Positions 9,416-18,438 of a stretch of DNA of 64,000 bases are shown in pieces (positions within the stretch are counted from its first letter, which is position 1; each line of letters starts with the position of its first letter). The DNA comes from Legionella moravica DSM 19234 (GTDB lineage Bacteria > Pseudomonadota > Gammaproteobacteria > Legionellales > Legionellaceae): assembly GCF_000423305.1 (NCBI RefSeq), contig NZ_KE384003.1, forward strand, positions 1-64,000, read 5' to 3'. The notes below the pieces were generated by a model. That model was given only the letters and a program-made list of their open reading frames with translations. It ran no database searches and had not been told where the DNA came from. Position numbers and translations under genes: made by a program.

Positions 9416-10888
9416 TTACTCATTTAACCAAGTGCTCACTGCATTGAGCCACTTTTTTCGAGGACTTTCCAATGACAAAGTATCCTTTTTTATTGCACGC
9501 TCTATTTTTTTGAGAGCAGGCGTGATGGTTTCTAAATTCATTTCATCAAATAAACCCTCGTTGTAGGCAATAAGCCACGCCAGTTGGAATTCAATAGGCA
9601 AAGGAGAAAGCCTGTCTTGTTTCAATATTTCTCTTAAAATACGCCCCTTGTGAATCTGATGTTGCATTCTGGCATCAAGCCTGGCACCAAAGCGTGTAAA
9701 AATTTCCAAATCAAGGAATTGCATGTAGTCTAGTTTCATTCTACCTGCTTCTTTTTTAATTTGTGGATGCTGGGCTTTACCGCCTACTCGCGAGACCGAC
9801 TTTGTGATATCAATGGCTGGAAGAAATCCGGAAGAGAACAATTGTTCATCAAAAAATAGTTGTCCATCAGTGATTGAGATGAGATTCGTAGGGATATAAG
9901 TCGCAATTTCCCCTTCTTTGGTTTCAATAATGGGCAACGCGGTCATGCTGCCACCGCCCATTTGAGGAGAAAGACAGGTTGAGCGCTCTAATAAACGGGA
10001 ATGCAGATAAAATATGTCAGCAGGAAACGCTTCGCGACCGGGTGGTCTACGCAGTAACAGGGACAGTTCACGATAACTGTTGGCATGAGCACTCAAATCA
10101 TCATACACCACCAAGGTATCAAACCCTTTGTTCATCCAGTGTTCGGCAATGGCACATCCTGCAAAGGGCGCGAGATAAAGTAATCCAGGTAATGCCGTAG
10201 CTTGTGCCACAACAAGGGTTGTGTAGTCTAAAGCCTTCGTTTCTCTTAATAATTGAATGGTATTGCTCACCGTGGAGCGTTTTTGACCAATTAACACATA
10301 GACACAGCGAACATTTTTATCCTTTTGATTCATCACAATATCAATAGCTAGAGAACTTTTGCCAAGCCCATTATCACCGATAATTAACTCCCGCTGCCCT
10401 TTTCCAATGGGAATTAAATTATCAATCATTTTATTTCCTGTATACAATGGGCGATTGATAAAATCCCGGTTAATAATCGGTGGCGATAGGATATCCAGTA
10501 ATCCTTGCTCATCACATTGAGGCAGCCCACCCTCATCTAATGGATTTCCTAAAGGATCAATCACTCGTCCAAGAAGCTTATCACCCACTGGAATGCTTAA
10601 TGCCCGCTTCAGATGAAAAATGGGCGTGCCTGCTTTTAATTTTTGGGTTTGGACGAGCATGATCGCACCAACAAGGCGTTCAGCAAGATGAAAAACCATG
10701 GCGATACAACAACCATCTGACGAAATTAGAATTTCATCAATAGCAGCAGAAGGTAAGCCCTTGATCCAGATAATGCCATCTCCCACAGAGACGACTTGTC
10801 CCTGCTCGGATAATCTGATTTGAAATTCATAGTTTTCGATCCGTTGCCGTTGCTTATCAAGGAAAGAAGGAGGGTTAGACCAGTTCAT
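9416..10888 (-). CDS. atpA: ATP synthase F1 alpha subunit (N-ATPase operon)
   Basis: 490 residues. Non-catalytic nucleotide-binding subunit of F1. The P-loop reads GDNGLGKSS in place of the usual GDRQTGKT, keeping the Lys and Ser/Thr; downstream [33 protein letters not shown] is the conserved alpha block. Slightly shorter than E. coli alpha (513). It overlaps the b-subunit gene by 14 nt, implying coupled translation. The divergent P-loop is typical of a secondary ATPase lineage rather than of the housekeeping enzyme. Confidence 0.92.
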   Translation of the reverse strand: MNWSNPPSFLDKQRQRIENYEFQIRLSEQGQVVSVGDGIIWIKGLPSAAIDEILISSDGCCIAMVFHLAERLVGAIMLVQTQKLKAGTPIFHLKRALSIPVGDKLLGRVIDPLGNPLDEGGLPQCDEQGLLDILSPPIINRDFINRPLYTGNKMIDNLIPIGKGQRELIIGDNGLGKSSLAIDIVMNQKDKNVRCVYVLIGQKRSTVSNTIQLLRETKALDYTTLVVAQATALPGLLYLAPFAGCAIAEHWMNKGFDTLVVYDDLSAHANSYRELSLLLRRPPGREAFPADIFYLHSRLLERSTCLSPQMGGGSMTALPIIETKEGEIATYIPTNLISITDGQLFFDEQLFSSGFLPAIDITKSVSRVGGKAQHPQIKKEAGRMKLDYMQFLDLEIFTRFGARLDARMQHQIHKGRILREILKQDRLSPLPIEFQLAWLIAYNEGLFDEMNLETITPALKKIERAIKKDTLSLESPRKKWLNAVSTWLNE

Positions 10889-11618
10889 TGTATATCTCTG
10901 TAAAGAATTTTAATTCATCGCGAAGGTTGGCTTGTAGGAATACACAATCCATTTGAACAGTCAAACCGGCCAGAAGCTCTTGGTGTTCAACAAATTCCAC
11001 TGGACATTTCGTCTTCAATAGCTGTTCAATGGCTTGCACGAGATGCTCTCGTTGAGGCTCATTGATGGGATAGGCACTTTGTATCATCACCGCGTTCTCA
11101 AGAGAAGCATCAGCACCCATTTGCAATTGTTCCACTGGTACCGTATTGATATTCATGATGAATTGTTCAATTATTTTTTCTTCAAGATGCTGGTCAGCCA
11201 ATTGTTTTAGCAATTGTTTTGCGAATTTCCCAGCCAGCATAAACGCTTCTTTCGAATTTGTTTCAATCATTGCGACGAGTTGTTGTCTTTCTTGTGACAC
11301 GATTCTTTCTTTTTCATTCTTTAAATTGTTTTTAAAATGAATTCTTTCTTCGGCTTTCCATTGATCCATTGCTTGCTGGAATTCATTTTGCAAGTGTTCC
11401 TTCTCCTGCTGCCAATCAGTAAGGCGATGTTCATAGGTTATTTGTAGCTGTTTGGCTTCCTTGTGAAGTAACTCTGCGTTTTCTAATTGTTTTTGTACCT
11501 TTTTTTTTCGATTCAAAATGGTTTTTTGTATTGGCACATAAAGAAAATGCTTTAAAATCCAAATGAGGACAAGAAAATTAATGAGCTCTAATAAAAAGGT
11601 TGACCAGGATAAATCCAT
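10875..11618 (-). CDS. atpF: ATP synthase peripheral stalk b subunit with delta-like C-terminus
   Basis: 247 residues, longer than a usual b subunit (about 156). One N-terminal membrane helix, then a long Gln/Glu/Lys-rich coiled coil (about residues 35-165), then a globular end containing [19 protein letters not shown] and [11 protein letters not shown], which resemble the delta/OSCP C-terminal pattern (SAxPLxxxQ; LIGGxxVxxGD). No separate delta gene exists in the operon, so the stalk and delta role seem fused, as reported for N-ATPases. Starts 12 nt after the c-subunit stop. Confidence 0.85.
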   Translation of the reverse strand: MDLSWSTFLLELINFLVLIWILKHFLYVPIQKTILNRKKKVQKQLENAELLHKEAKQLQITYEHRLTDWQQEKEHLQNEFQQAMDQWKAEERIHFKNNLKNEKERIVSQERQQLVAMIETNSKEAFMLAGKFAKQLLKQLADQHLEEKIIEQFIMNINTVPVEQLQMGADASLENAVMIQSAYPINEPQREHLVQAIEQLLKTKCPVEFVEHQELLAGLTVQMDCVFLQANLRDELKFFTEIYNELV

Positions 11619-11630
11619 TTAGTTTAATCC

Positions 11631-11900
11631 TTATTGATTAACAAGATAAGACAGTAATGGGTTTCTGAATAAAATAATCAAGACAATCACCAAACAATAA
11701 ATCGCTAAGGATTCGATCATGGCCAAACCAATGAATAAGGTTCTGGTGATGGATTTTTCAGCTTCCGGCTGCCTTGCTAAAGCATCTAATGCGTGACTGA
11801 TCGCACGCCCCATCGCCAGAGCAGGCCCTATGGTTCCTATTGCAATGGCAAGCGCCGCAACCACTGTTGAGACTAAACTAAACCAACTGATGCTATTCAT
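11631..11900 (-). CDS. atpE: ATP synthase F0 c subunit
   Basis: 89 residues, a helical hairpin with the polar loop ARQPEAEKS. The ion-binding carboxylate is the Glu in MIESLAIY of helix 2. Compared with the Na+-binding Ilyobacter c ring, the helix-1 Gln is Met here (IGPALAMG) and the Thr two residues after the Glu is Leu, although Ser and Tyr are kept. I infer proton rather than sodium coupling, against the sodium specificity proposed for many N-ATPases. Overlaps atpB by 4 nt (ATGA). Confidence 0.9.
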   Translation of the reverse strand: MNSISWFSLVSTVVAALAIAIGTIGPALAMGRAISHALDALARQPEAEKSITRTLFIGLAMIESLAIYCLVIVLIILFRNPLLSYLVNQ

Positions 11901-12586
11901 AACGACTCTCCTTGTTTCCTCAATTCCTGTGATTGAATTCCCCCGGCAATGTAGATTAAAGCCAGCATCCCAAAGATGTAAGCTTGAATCGTTGCTTCAA
12001 TAATATGTAACATCAAGATGGGTATAGGGGCTAAAAACCCAGCAATCATGAGCACAATCAGTGCTGTTAACTGCAAACTCATGACGTTACCAAACAACCG
12101 AATTGCTAAGGCTACTGTTCTGGATAGTTCACTGATTAAATGAAACGGCAATAAAAAAGGCGTGGGTGTCATATAATGGTTCAAATAGCCTCGCAACCCT
12201 TCGGCACGTATTCCAAACCAATGCACGGACAAAAAAGTCATGATTGCTAAGGCGGTTGTCACGGATAAGTCAGCCGTAGGTGAATAAAATCCAGGAATGA
12301 CGCCAATCAAATTAGCCATGAGAATAAAAACCCATAAAGTAGCAACAAATGGAAATACCAGCTCAACGTGTTCAGGAAGCACTTCTTCAATGGCTTCATA
12401 CATCGTGCTAAAAATCCCCTCTAAAATCACTTGGCCATTACCCGGTTGTAGGGATAATGTTCGTGTAGAGAGCCATCCACAAAGGAATAATAGCATCATA
12501 ATAAACCATGTGGTCAAGACACTTTGGGTGATGTGCACCCAGCCTATTGAAAATGCAAAATGCGCTAAAAATCCTTCTGAGCCCAC
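11897..12586 (-). CDS. atpB: ATP synthase F0 a subunit
   Basis: 229 residues with five or six membrane helices. Forms the ion half-channels beside the c ring; the essential stator Arg lies in SRTVALAIRLFGNV, and the last helices carry HIIEATIQAYIFGML, the conserved Glu/Gln channel residues. Shorter N-terminus than the E. coli protein, as in other secondary ATPases. It follows the AtpQ-like gene by 2 nt and overlaps the c gene by 4 nt. Confidence 0.9.
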   Translation of the reverse strand: MGSEGFLAHFAFSIGWVHITQSVLTTWFIMMLLFLCGWLSTRTLSLQPGNGQVILEGIFSTMYEAIEEVLPEHVELVFPFVATLWVFILMANLIGVIPGFYSPTADLSVTTALAIMTFLSVHWFGIRAEGLRGYLNHYMTPTPFLLPFHLISELSRTVALAIRLFGNVMSLQLTALIVLMIAGFLAPIPILMLHIIEATIQAYIFGMLALIYIAGGIQSQELRKQGESL

Positions 12587-12588
12587 GG

Positions 12589-12867
12589 CTATTCCTTAAT
12601 CAAGAGATACACATTCACTGCACCAATAATCACGCCGACAAGGATTAAATTGATTGTCCAGCTAATAGAATACCCCTTTAGTCGTTCATCTAACCAGACC
12701 CCCAGGTACGCTCCTGCAATGATGGGGAGAATAAAAACGAAACCCAGTGTACCCAGATAAGCAGTTTGCGCCAATAAAGTGGACTTCGCCTTTTTGGCCT
12801 TATCCATTTTTTTGACGTTCAATGCCACCTGTTGTTTCAGTTCCTTGTTTGACTTTTTAAGTTCCAT
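12589..12867 (-). CDS. atpQ: AtpI-like small membrane subunit (AtpQ position)
   Basis: 92 residues: a Lys-rich cytosolic N-terminus and two membrane helices (about residues 34-56 and 66-88) joined by WLDERLKGYS, the AtpI/ATPase gene 1 pattern. In N-ATPase operons (order D-C-Q-R-B-E-F-A-G) this is AtpQ, thought to help c-ring assembly or Mg2+/ion supply. The next gene in that order, atpR, is absent: only 2 nt separate this stop from atpB. It overlaps the epsilon gene by 11 nt. Confidence 0.75.
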   Translation of the reverse strand: MELKKSNKELKQQVALNVKKMDKAKKAKSTLLAQTAYLGTLGFVFILPIIAGAYLGVWLDERLKGYSISWTINLILVGVIIGAVNVYLLIKE

Positions 12868-13267
12868 AGGTATTCTGCCGTTTTAATTCCCATAGACGTT
12901 TTACCATTTCTTCATCCAAACGCTGCAAGCTTTCTTTGATGCCCAGAAGGTTTTTTTCTTCCATCTGTAATTCGTTCTCTATGGTCATTTGTATTGCTTG
13001 ATAATCTCTATTGCGAAAATACTGTCTTGTAGCGATGTATAATTGATTTTCATTGAAATAAAGGACGGCCTTTGGTAGTGCTAAATATTCAGTATCATTA
13101 TTTTCATAACGAAACCACGCCAAACCAAACTTCAAGCAAGTCATCATCCGGGCATGGTGAGCCAAGAGACCAAATTGTCCAGAAGCATCCTCACCAACAA
13201 AACTGACCACATGAGGAATTGTTTCATAGTGTGTCGAACTCTGCAGATGCAGATCAAAACTCGCCAT
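12857..13267 (-). CDS. atpC: ATP synthase F1 epsilon subunit
   Basis: 136 residues from ATG 13267. A divergent epsilon beta-sandwich (HVVSFVGEDASGQFGLLAHHARMMT; the E-GxxGxLxxH pattern) followed by a helical C-terminus. A longer frame from 13312 would overlap the beta gene by 37 nt; I prefer 13267 because it lies 8 nt after the beta stop with GAGGAG upstream. Regulates rotation and couples gamma to the c ring. Second gene of the operon, directly after beta as in N-ATPases. Confidence 0.8.
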   Translation of the reverse strand: MASFDLHLQSSTHYETIPHVVSFVGEDASGQFGLLAHHARMMTCLKFGLAWFRYENNDTEYLALPKAVLYFNENQLYIATRQYFRNRDYQAIQMTIENELQMEEKNLLGIKESLQRLDEEMVKRLWELKRQNTYGT

Positions 13268-13275
13268 GGCAGTAT

Positions 13276-14685
<1,410 letters not shown>

Positions 14686-14714
14686 TCATCCGAGACTCAT
14701 GTTAGGTGTTCTCT

Positions 14715-14744
14715 ATATTGTCCACTTCAGTGTACGAAGTACAA
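14715..14744 (-). promoter_or_regulatory. Candidate sigma-70 promoter of the N-ATPase operon
   Basis: On the minus strand TTGTAC (14744-14739) and CAATAT (14720-14715) are separated by 18 nt, about 40 nt before the atpD start. Match to consensus is moderate (4/6 each). The -35 side overlaps a small inverted repeat TGTACGAAGTACA. Confidence 0.35.
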
Positions 14745-15054
14745 AACTTTTGTAGAACAGAATTTAAAAAATAGACATCAAAATGCTAATCACATTCAAC
14801 AAGGGTTGCCTCTAAAAAGCAAAGCCAGATTGAAGTCTAATGGATTGAAACTACCATCCCCGTGTCATTAGATATTAATAATATACGAAATCGCTCTTTT
14901 AAAAGACTCGATGAAACAGGTCTTTTCTGAATAATTAGAGTTAAATGTAACTACTGATAATCCAAGTGTAACAAGATGACTCTCTAGAAAACCAGGTTAA
15001 TGAGAGCCACCTGTGATTAGATTATATTGCACTATAGTGCTTTAAAAAGAGAAT
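14745..15054. other. Intergenic region upstream of N-ATPase operon
   Basis: About 310 nt between the Met-rich protein gene and the atpD promoter region. AT-rich with no open frame carrying a ribosome site; no hairpin followed by a T run was found. Confidence 0.4.
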
Positions 15055-15456
15055 TTATTCCATTTTCATCATTGGGCATTCCATCATTTTGCGATCCATC
15101 ATCGTTTGCATCATGTCCATCATCATTTGCATCATCTTCATGCGTTGTTCCATCATTTCTGGATTTTTTGCTGCATCATCACCCATATGTTGCATCATCT
15201 TCATGTCTTTTTGCATCATTGGCATTTGAGTTTGCATTAATGATTTCTTTTCTTCTGTTGTTTTAGCGTTCATGAGCTTATTATGCATGTCTTGCATTTG
15301 TTTTAGTGCTTCTTGCATTTGCTTCATTTCTTCTTGTGTTGGGGCTGACTGCTGAGTATTGCTTTGCATTCCCATACCATTCATATCATCGGCAAAGAGT
15401 GGTGTGGCAATCAAACTGCATGCTGCAAATAGAATTAACGCATTCCGTTTAAACAT
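15055..15456 (-). CDS. Exported Met-rich protein, probable copper/silver binder
   Basis: 133 residues. Clear signal peptide (KRNALILFAACSLIATPLFADD), then an almost purely helical, Met/Gln/Lys/Glu-rich body with about 35 methionines in MM, MxxM and MQ patterns, ending CPMMKME. Met clusters bind Cu(I) or Ag(I) through thioether sulfur; with CopA-CopB and Cus genes in the same island, a periplasmic metal buffer is the natural guess. The low-complexity sequence gives no family. AAGGAG precedes the start at good spacing. Confidence 0.72.
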   Translation of the reverse strand: MFKRNALILFAACSLIATPLFADDMNGMGMQSNTQQSAPTQEEMKQMQEALKQMQDMHNKLMNAKTTEEKKSLMQTQMPMMQKDMKMMQHMGDDAAKNPEMMEQRMKMMQMMMDMMQTMMDRKMMECPMMKME

Positions 15457-15563
15457 AATGAAATCTCCTTATTGTTTTTTCAATGTATTATCCTAACGTA
15501 ACATTCTAGCATAACGGTATCCAACCGACCATAAAGAGCAAAAGACAGACCAGATAATGAGTA

Positions 15564-15725
15564 TTAATGCCAACCTTTTCCTCCACTGTTATGTCCTTCA
15601 TAAGTTCGAGAAACACTGGGTGAATTATTGGTCGTTGTGGATGTGGCACAAGAGGTAAACAGAAGTATTGAGCTAACTAAGGTCACTAACCCAATAACTG
15701 CTTTAAAGAGTCTGGCCGTTTGCAT
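15564..15725 (-). CDS. Small lipoprotein
   Basis: 53 residues: Lys/Arg-poor signal, hydrophobic core and lipobox LFTSC, then a short Thr/Ser-rich tail ending in GHNSGGKGWH. The start at 15725 follows GGAG with 7-nt spacing; the longer frame from 15788 has no site. Its Gly/His tail is like that of the 58-residue lipoprotein at 17.7 kb, so the two are probably paralogues. Function unknown; metal binding is possible. Confidence 0.6.
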   Translation of the reverse strand: MQTARLFKAVIGLVTLVSSILLFTSCATSTTTNNSPSVSRTYEGHNSGGKGWH

Positions 15726-15849
15726 ATCAATGCTCCTTGCAATGAAATAAAGTGATTGTTGAGACAATACTAAAACAAACTGTATCATTATCTAACTCAT
15801 TATTGTAATAGCACTATTTATAAACACATGGTGCTAGTTATTGGCAACT

Positions 15850-16233
15850 TTATTTACCACACTTTATTTCAATCGTGCTTGTTTTGGGTGTTGATACACC
15901 CCAGCATCTTATTCTCTTGCCATCATTATTGATGGATAGAATGTGAATAATTAAATTTTCCCCATAGATGTTATCAATTTGTATGTCCTGAGTGTCATTG
16001 GTTTTTGGCGTGAGTCTTCCTATTGAATTTCCACCGCGATGGAGCTCGATTAATAGTTCGATATTGGCTAATGACGGGGTTTTAATTTTGGAATCTTTAT
16101 GATATTGAATATGATAGGATTCCGTGCCTGCATAGGCATTTATTCCTAGAAAGAATAAAATAACAATAAAAATAACTTTAAAAAGGTTTACAGTGTTTAT
16201 TTTAAACAGCCAAGAATCCCTCATATAGGTCAT
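15850..16233 (-). CDS. Exported protein of unknown function
   Basis: 127 residues. A hydrophobic signal segment (LFKVIFIVILFFLGINAYA) is followed by about 85 residues predicted as beta-rich, with two Cys (RCWG and IKCGK near the end) that could form a disulfide. Start 16233 is chosen because GAGGGA lies 4 nt upstream; ATGs at 16245 and 16224 are less well placed. No family recognised. It stands between the small lipoprotein and the acetoacetyl-CoA reductase, all on the same strand. Confidence 0.55.
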   Translation of the reverse strand: MTYMRDSWLFKINTVNLFKVIFIVILFFLGINAYAGTESYHIQYHKDSKIKTPSLANIELLIELHRGGNSIGRLTPKTNDTQDIQIDNIYGENLIIHILSINNDGKRIRCWGVSTPKTSTIEIKCGK

Positions 16234-16356
16234 ATGTTCCCTCATTATTCTTTATTATTTTGTCATCGCACTTTGAAGTGCAGAGGTATTCTACACGTTT
16301 TATCTGCTCCGACCCTAATGTGGCGATAAAGATACAATTTCATTCAAAGTCAGCCG

Positions 16357-17100
16357 CTACATGTATTGGCCGCCATTGATATCAAAATTAGCTCCCGTAA
16401 TAAATCCACTTTGTTCATCTGCAAGGAAAGTGACTAATCGAGCAATTTCTTGTGGCTGTCCCAAGCGTCCAACCGGAATTTGGGCAACGATGGTATCTAA
16501 GATGTCTTCTCGCATGGATGAGAGCATTTCGGTTTTAATATAACCTGGGGAGATGGTATTCACCGTGATGCCTTTTTTTGCTACCTCCTGAGCTAGACTC
16601 ATCGTGAATCCGTAAAGAGCTGATTTACTTGCCGAATAATTGCATTGGCCAAACTGCCCTTTGCGGCCATTAACGGAAGAAATGGTGATGATGCGCCCAT
16701 AAGCATTATCCAGCATGCTGGATAATACCGTTTTAGACATATTAAAAACACTGTTTAAATTGGCATTAATGACGTTTTGCCATTGCATTTCAGTCATTTT
16801 TTTCAATGTGGCATCCTGAGTAACGCCTGCATTGTTGACGAGCACATCGACTTTCCCATATTGTTCAATAACCAAATCCGTTAATTGTTCACAATCTTTG
16901 AATGACGAAATGTCTGCATAGGCAATGTCGATATCAAATCCCTGATGGAATTGTTTTTGTTGCCAATCTCTTGCCAAATCATGATTGCCGCCTTTGAAAT
17001 AGCAGGCAACCACTTGATAATTCATATGGTGCATTTCTTGGCAAATCGCTGTTCCAATACCCCCCATACCCCCAGTTACCAACGCAATCCGTTTATACAT
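16357..17100 (-). CDS. phaB: Acetoacetyl-CoA reductase (PHB synthesis)
   Basis: 247 residues, short-chain dehydrogenase fold. TGGMGGIG binds NADPH; NNAG, the catalytic Ser in ITISSVNG, and YSASK near residue 154 form the active site. GITVNTISPGYIKTEM and the C-terminal GANFDINGGQYM match PhaB closely. Makes (R)-3-hydroxybutyryl-CoA, the monomer for PHB. The polymerase gene (phaC) lies 10 kb away on the other strand with the Cus operon between them, so the PHB genes are not a classic phaCAB operon. Confidence 0.88.
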   Translation of the reverse strand: MYKRIALVTGGMGGIGTAICQEMHHMNYQVVACYFKGGNHDLARDWQQKQFHQGFDIDIAYADISSFKDCEQLTDLVIEQYGKVDVLVNNAGVTQDATLKKMTEMQWQNVINANLNSVFNMSKTVLSSMLDNAYGRIITISSVNGRKGQFGQCNYSASKSALYGFTMSLAQEVAKKGITVNTISPGYIKTEMLSSMREDILDTIVAQIPVGRLGQPQEIARLVTFLADEQSGFITGANFDINGGQYM

Positions 17101-17222
17101 CGCTATCCCTCTTTGATGTTGACTGGCTCACAATGCAAAACCAGTTGATTTACTACAGTACATATTGTTCTTGTCCAGTACCCTCTTTCACTGAAGGTAA
17201 TAGGAGAAATCAAAATAATAGG

Positions 17223-17432
17223 TTATTTAATGAGTTCAACGTCTTCTGCTTGCGGTCCTTTTGGTCCTTTGCCCGCTTTAAACAGTACTTTCGCCCCTTC
17301 GGGAAGGGTTTTAAATCCACTGTTTTGAATTGCGCTAAAGTGAACAAAGTAATCTTTACCACTGCTTTCGATAAAGCCAAAGCCTTTGCTTTCATTAAAC
17401 CATTTTACTTTACCACGAATTTTGTCTGACAT
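17223..17432 (-). CDS. Cold-shock-domain protein
   Basis: 69 residues, one CSD barrel. RNP1-like GFGFIE and RNP2-like YFVHFSAI give single-strand nucleic-acid binding. Family members are RNA chaperones or antiterminators. The length is typical of CspA/CspE. Presence of a csp gene within a mobile metal island is common and may help expression of island genes under stress. Confidence 0.92.
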   Translation of the reverse strand: MSDKIRGKVKWFNESKGFGFIESSGKDYFVHFSAIQNSGFKTLPEGAKVLFKAGKGPKGPQAEDVELIK

Positions 17433-17645
17433 TTTTTCAATCCTTAAATTTTAGGGGTTTGGTTTAATATCTGCAATATGTCAACACTATTTATTTGCAT
17501 CAGATGATAAAAATTGAACCAGCACTATCAAGAACATCGATTAATAATATTGCCACCTTAAGACAGCAATTTAGAATAGCTTGAACTTTCTATTGATGAG
17601 CATGCTAGATCGTATTCAGGCAATTTGTTCTTCAATAAAGTCACA

Positions 17646-17822
17646 TTAGTGACCTCCTCCACCCATGCCACCATGTCCTCCTCCATGTCCACCAGCTCCG
17701 CCGTAACCATCTTGAGTTGCCTCAGAATTGTGTGTCGATGTATGACAGGCACCTAACATGGAAGAGAGACTGATTAGGGTTAATGAAGCAAAAATAAGTG
17801 CGACTATCCTTGTATTTTTCAT
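17646..17822 (-). CDS. Small Gly/His-rich lipoprotein
   Basis: 58 residues, too short for usual gene finders. Signal KNTRIVALIFASLTLISLSS with lipobox MLGAC, then HTSTHNSEATQDGYGG and a tail of GGHGGGHGGMGGGGH. GGAG lies upstream of the ATG. The tail resembles the exported His-rich protein at 3.0 kb and the lipoprotein at 15.6 kb. Likely an envelope-anchored metal-binding peptide; the function is not established. Confidence 0.62.
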   Translation of the reverse strand: MKNTRIVALIFASLTLISLSSMLGACHTSTHNSEATQDGYGGAGGHGGGHGGMGGGGH

Positions 17823-17932
17823 GCTGATAACTCCATGTTATAGTGTGTATAGCGGGTGTATTTGGGCACTATTGTACACTCAATCATAGGGTTAAGGCCA
17901 GGATTACATTATTAACCGTAAGGAGTATCCTG

Positions 17933-18173
17933 ATGGATCGAGCAAACCTATCCTATGCGATAGGTCATTGTGTTTTTTTGGAAAAAATTAATCCAATAAT
18001 GAAATCAATCGAATTATTAAGTCGACCAATTAAAGCAAATCGCTGAAGAATAGCAGGTGGCAGCGATCTTAAAAACAGATCAGATGATAAGGGATGTGTA
18101 TGAGTCAGTCAGAACAACTCATAATGATTTTATGACCAATTTATTTGAAGCGTTCTTTGAGGAACCAGATTAA
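17933..18173 (+). pseudogene. Possible decayed small gene
   Basis: A 37-codon frame from ATG 17933 has a good AAGGAG site at 7 nt (product begins MDRANLSYAIGH and includes EKINPIMKSIELL). After its stop, the next frame reads on as a 38-codon stretch from GTG 18057 (VAAILKTDQMIRDVYESV... to a TAA at 18171). One frameshift and one stop would join them into a roughly 78-residue helical protein. It may be a broken gene or two tiny genes; a phasin relic is conceivable given the PHB genes, but I cannot show it. Confidence 0.25.
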
Positions 18174-18438
18174 AATGCAGGTATTGATCACATACCATGA
18201 TGCTCGTTGTTTAGTTCGATAAATACCAGAGTTCAGATAACTTCAATTTATTCTAATTAGACGAGACATAAGTTCTCGCTTATTATTAATTAGAACAGGA
18301 GGTTATCTGTCTTTGCAGATAATTATGTGATAAATATCGTCTACGCATAGGATGAAATAGGCGCAATTGTTTGTTGCCGATGTCTCTTTATATTTTGCTA
18401 GCTAAAAATGGATAAATTGAATGCAAAGGATAGATGCA
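18174..18438 (+). promoter_or_regulatory. Leader region of P-type ATPase/Cus operon with two hairpins
   Basis: About 265 nt without a gene. Two hairpins: TTCTAATTA (18251-18259) with TAATTAGAA (18287-18295), containing an inner CGAGA/TCTCG; and TTATCTG (18303-18309) with CAGATAA (18316-18322). Neither is followed by a T run, so they are more likely regulatory or mRNA structures than terminators. No copper-regulator box was recognised. Confidence 0.35.

Noticed and set aside
11631..11900. Sodium-specific c ring as for other N-ATPases
   Set aside because: The helix-1 Gln and a helix-2 Thr needed for sodium are replaced by Met and Leu; left as probable proton coupling.
17558..17752. 64-residue minus-strand frame over the Gly/His lipoprotein
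   Set aside because: The true frame starts at 17822 with signal peptide and lipobox; this one has no ribosome site.
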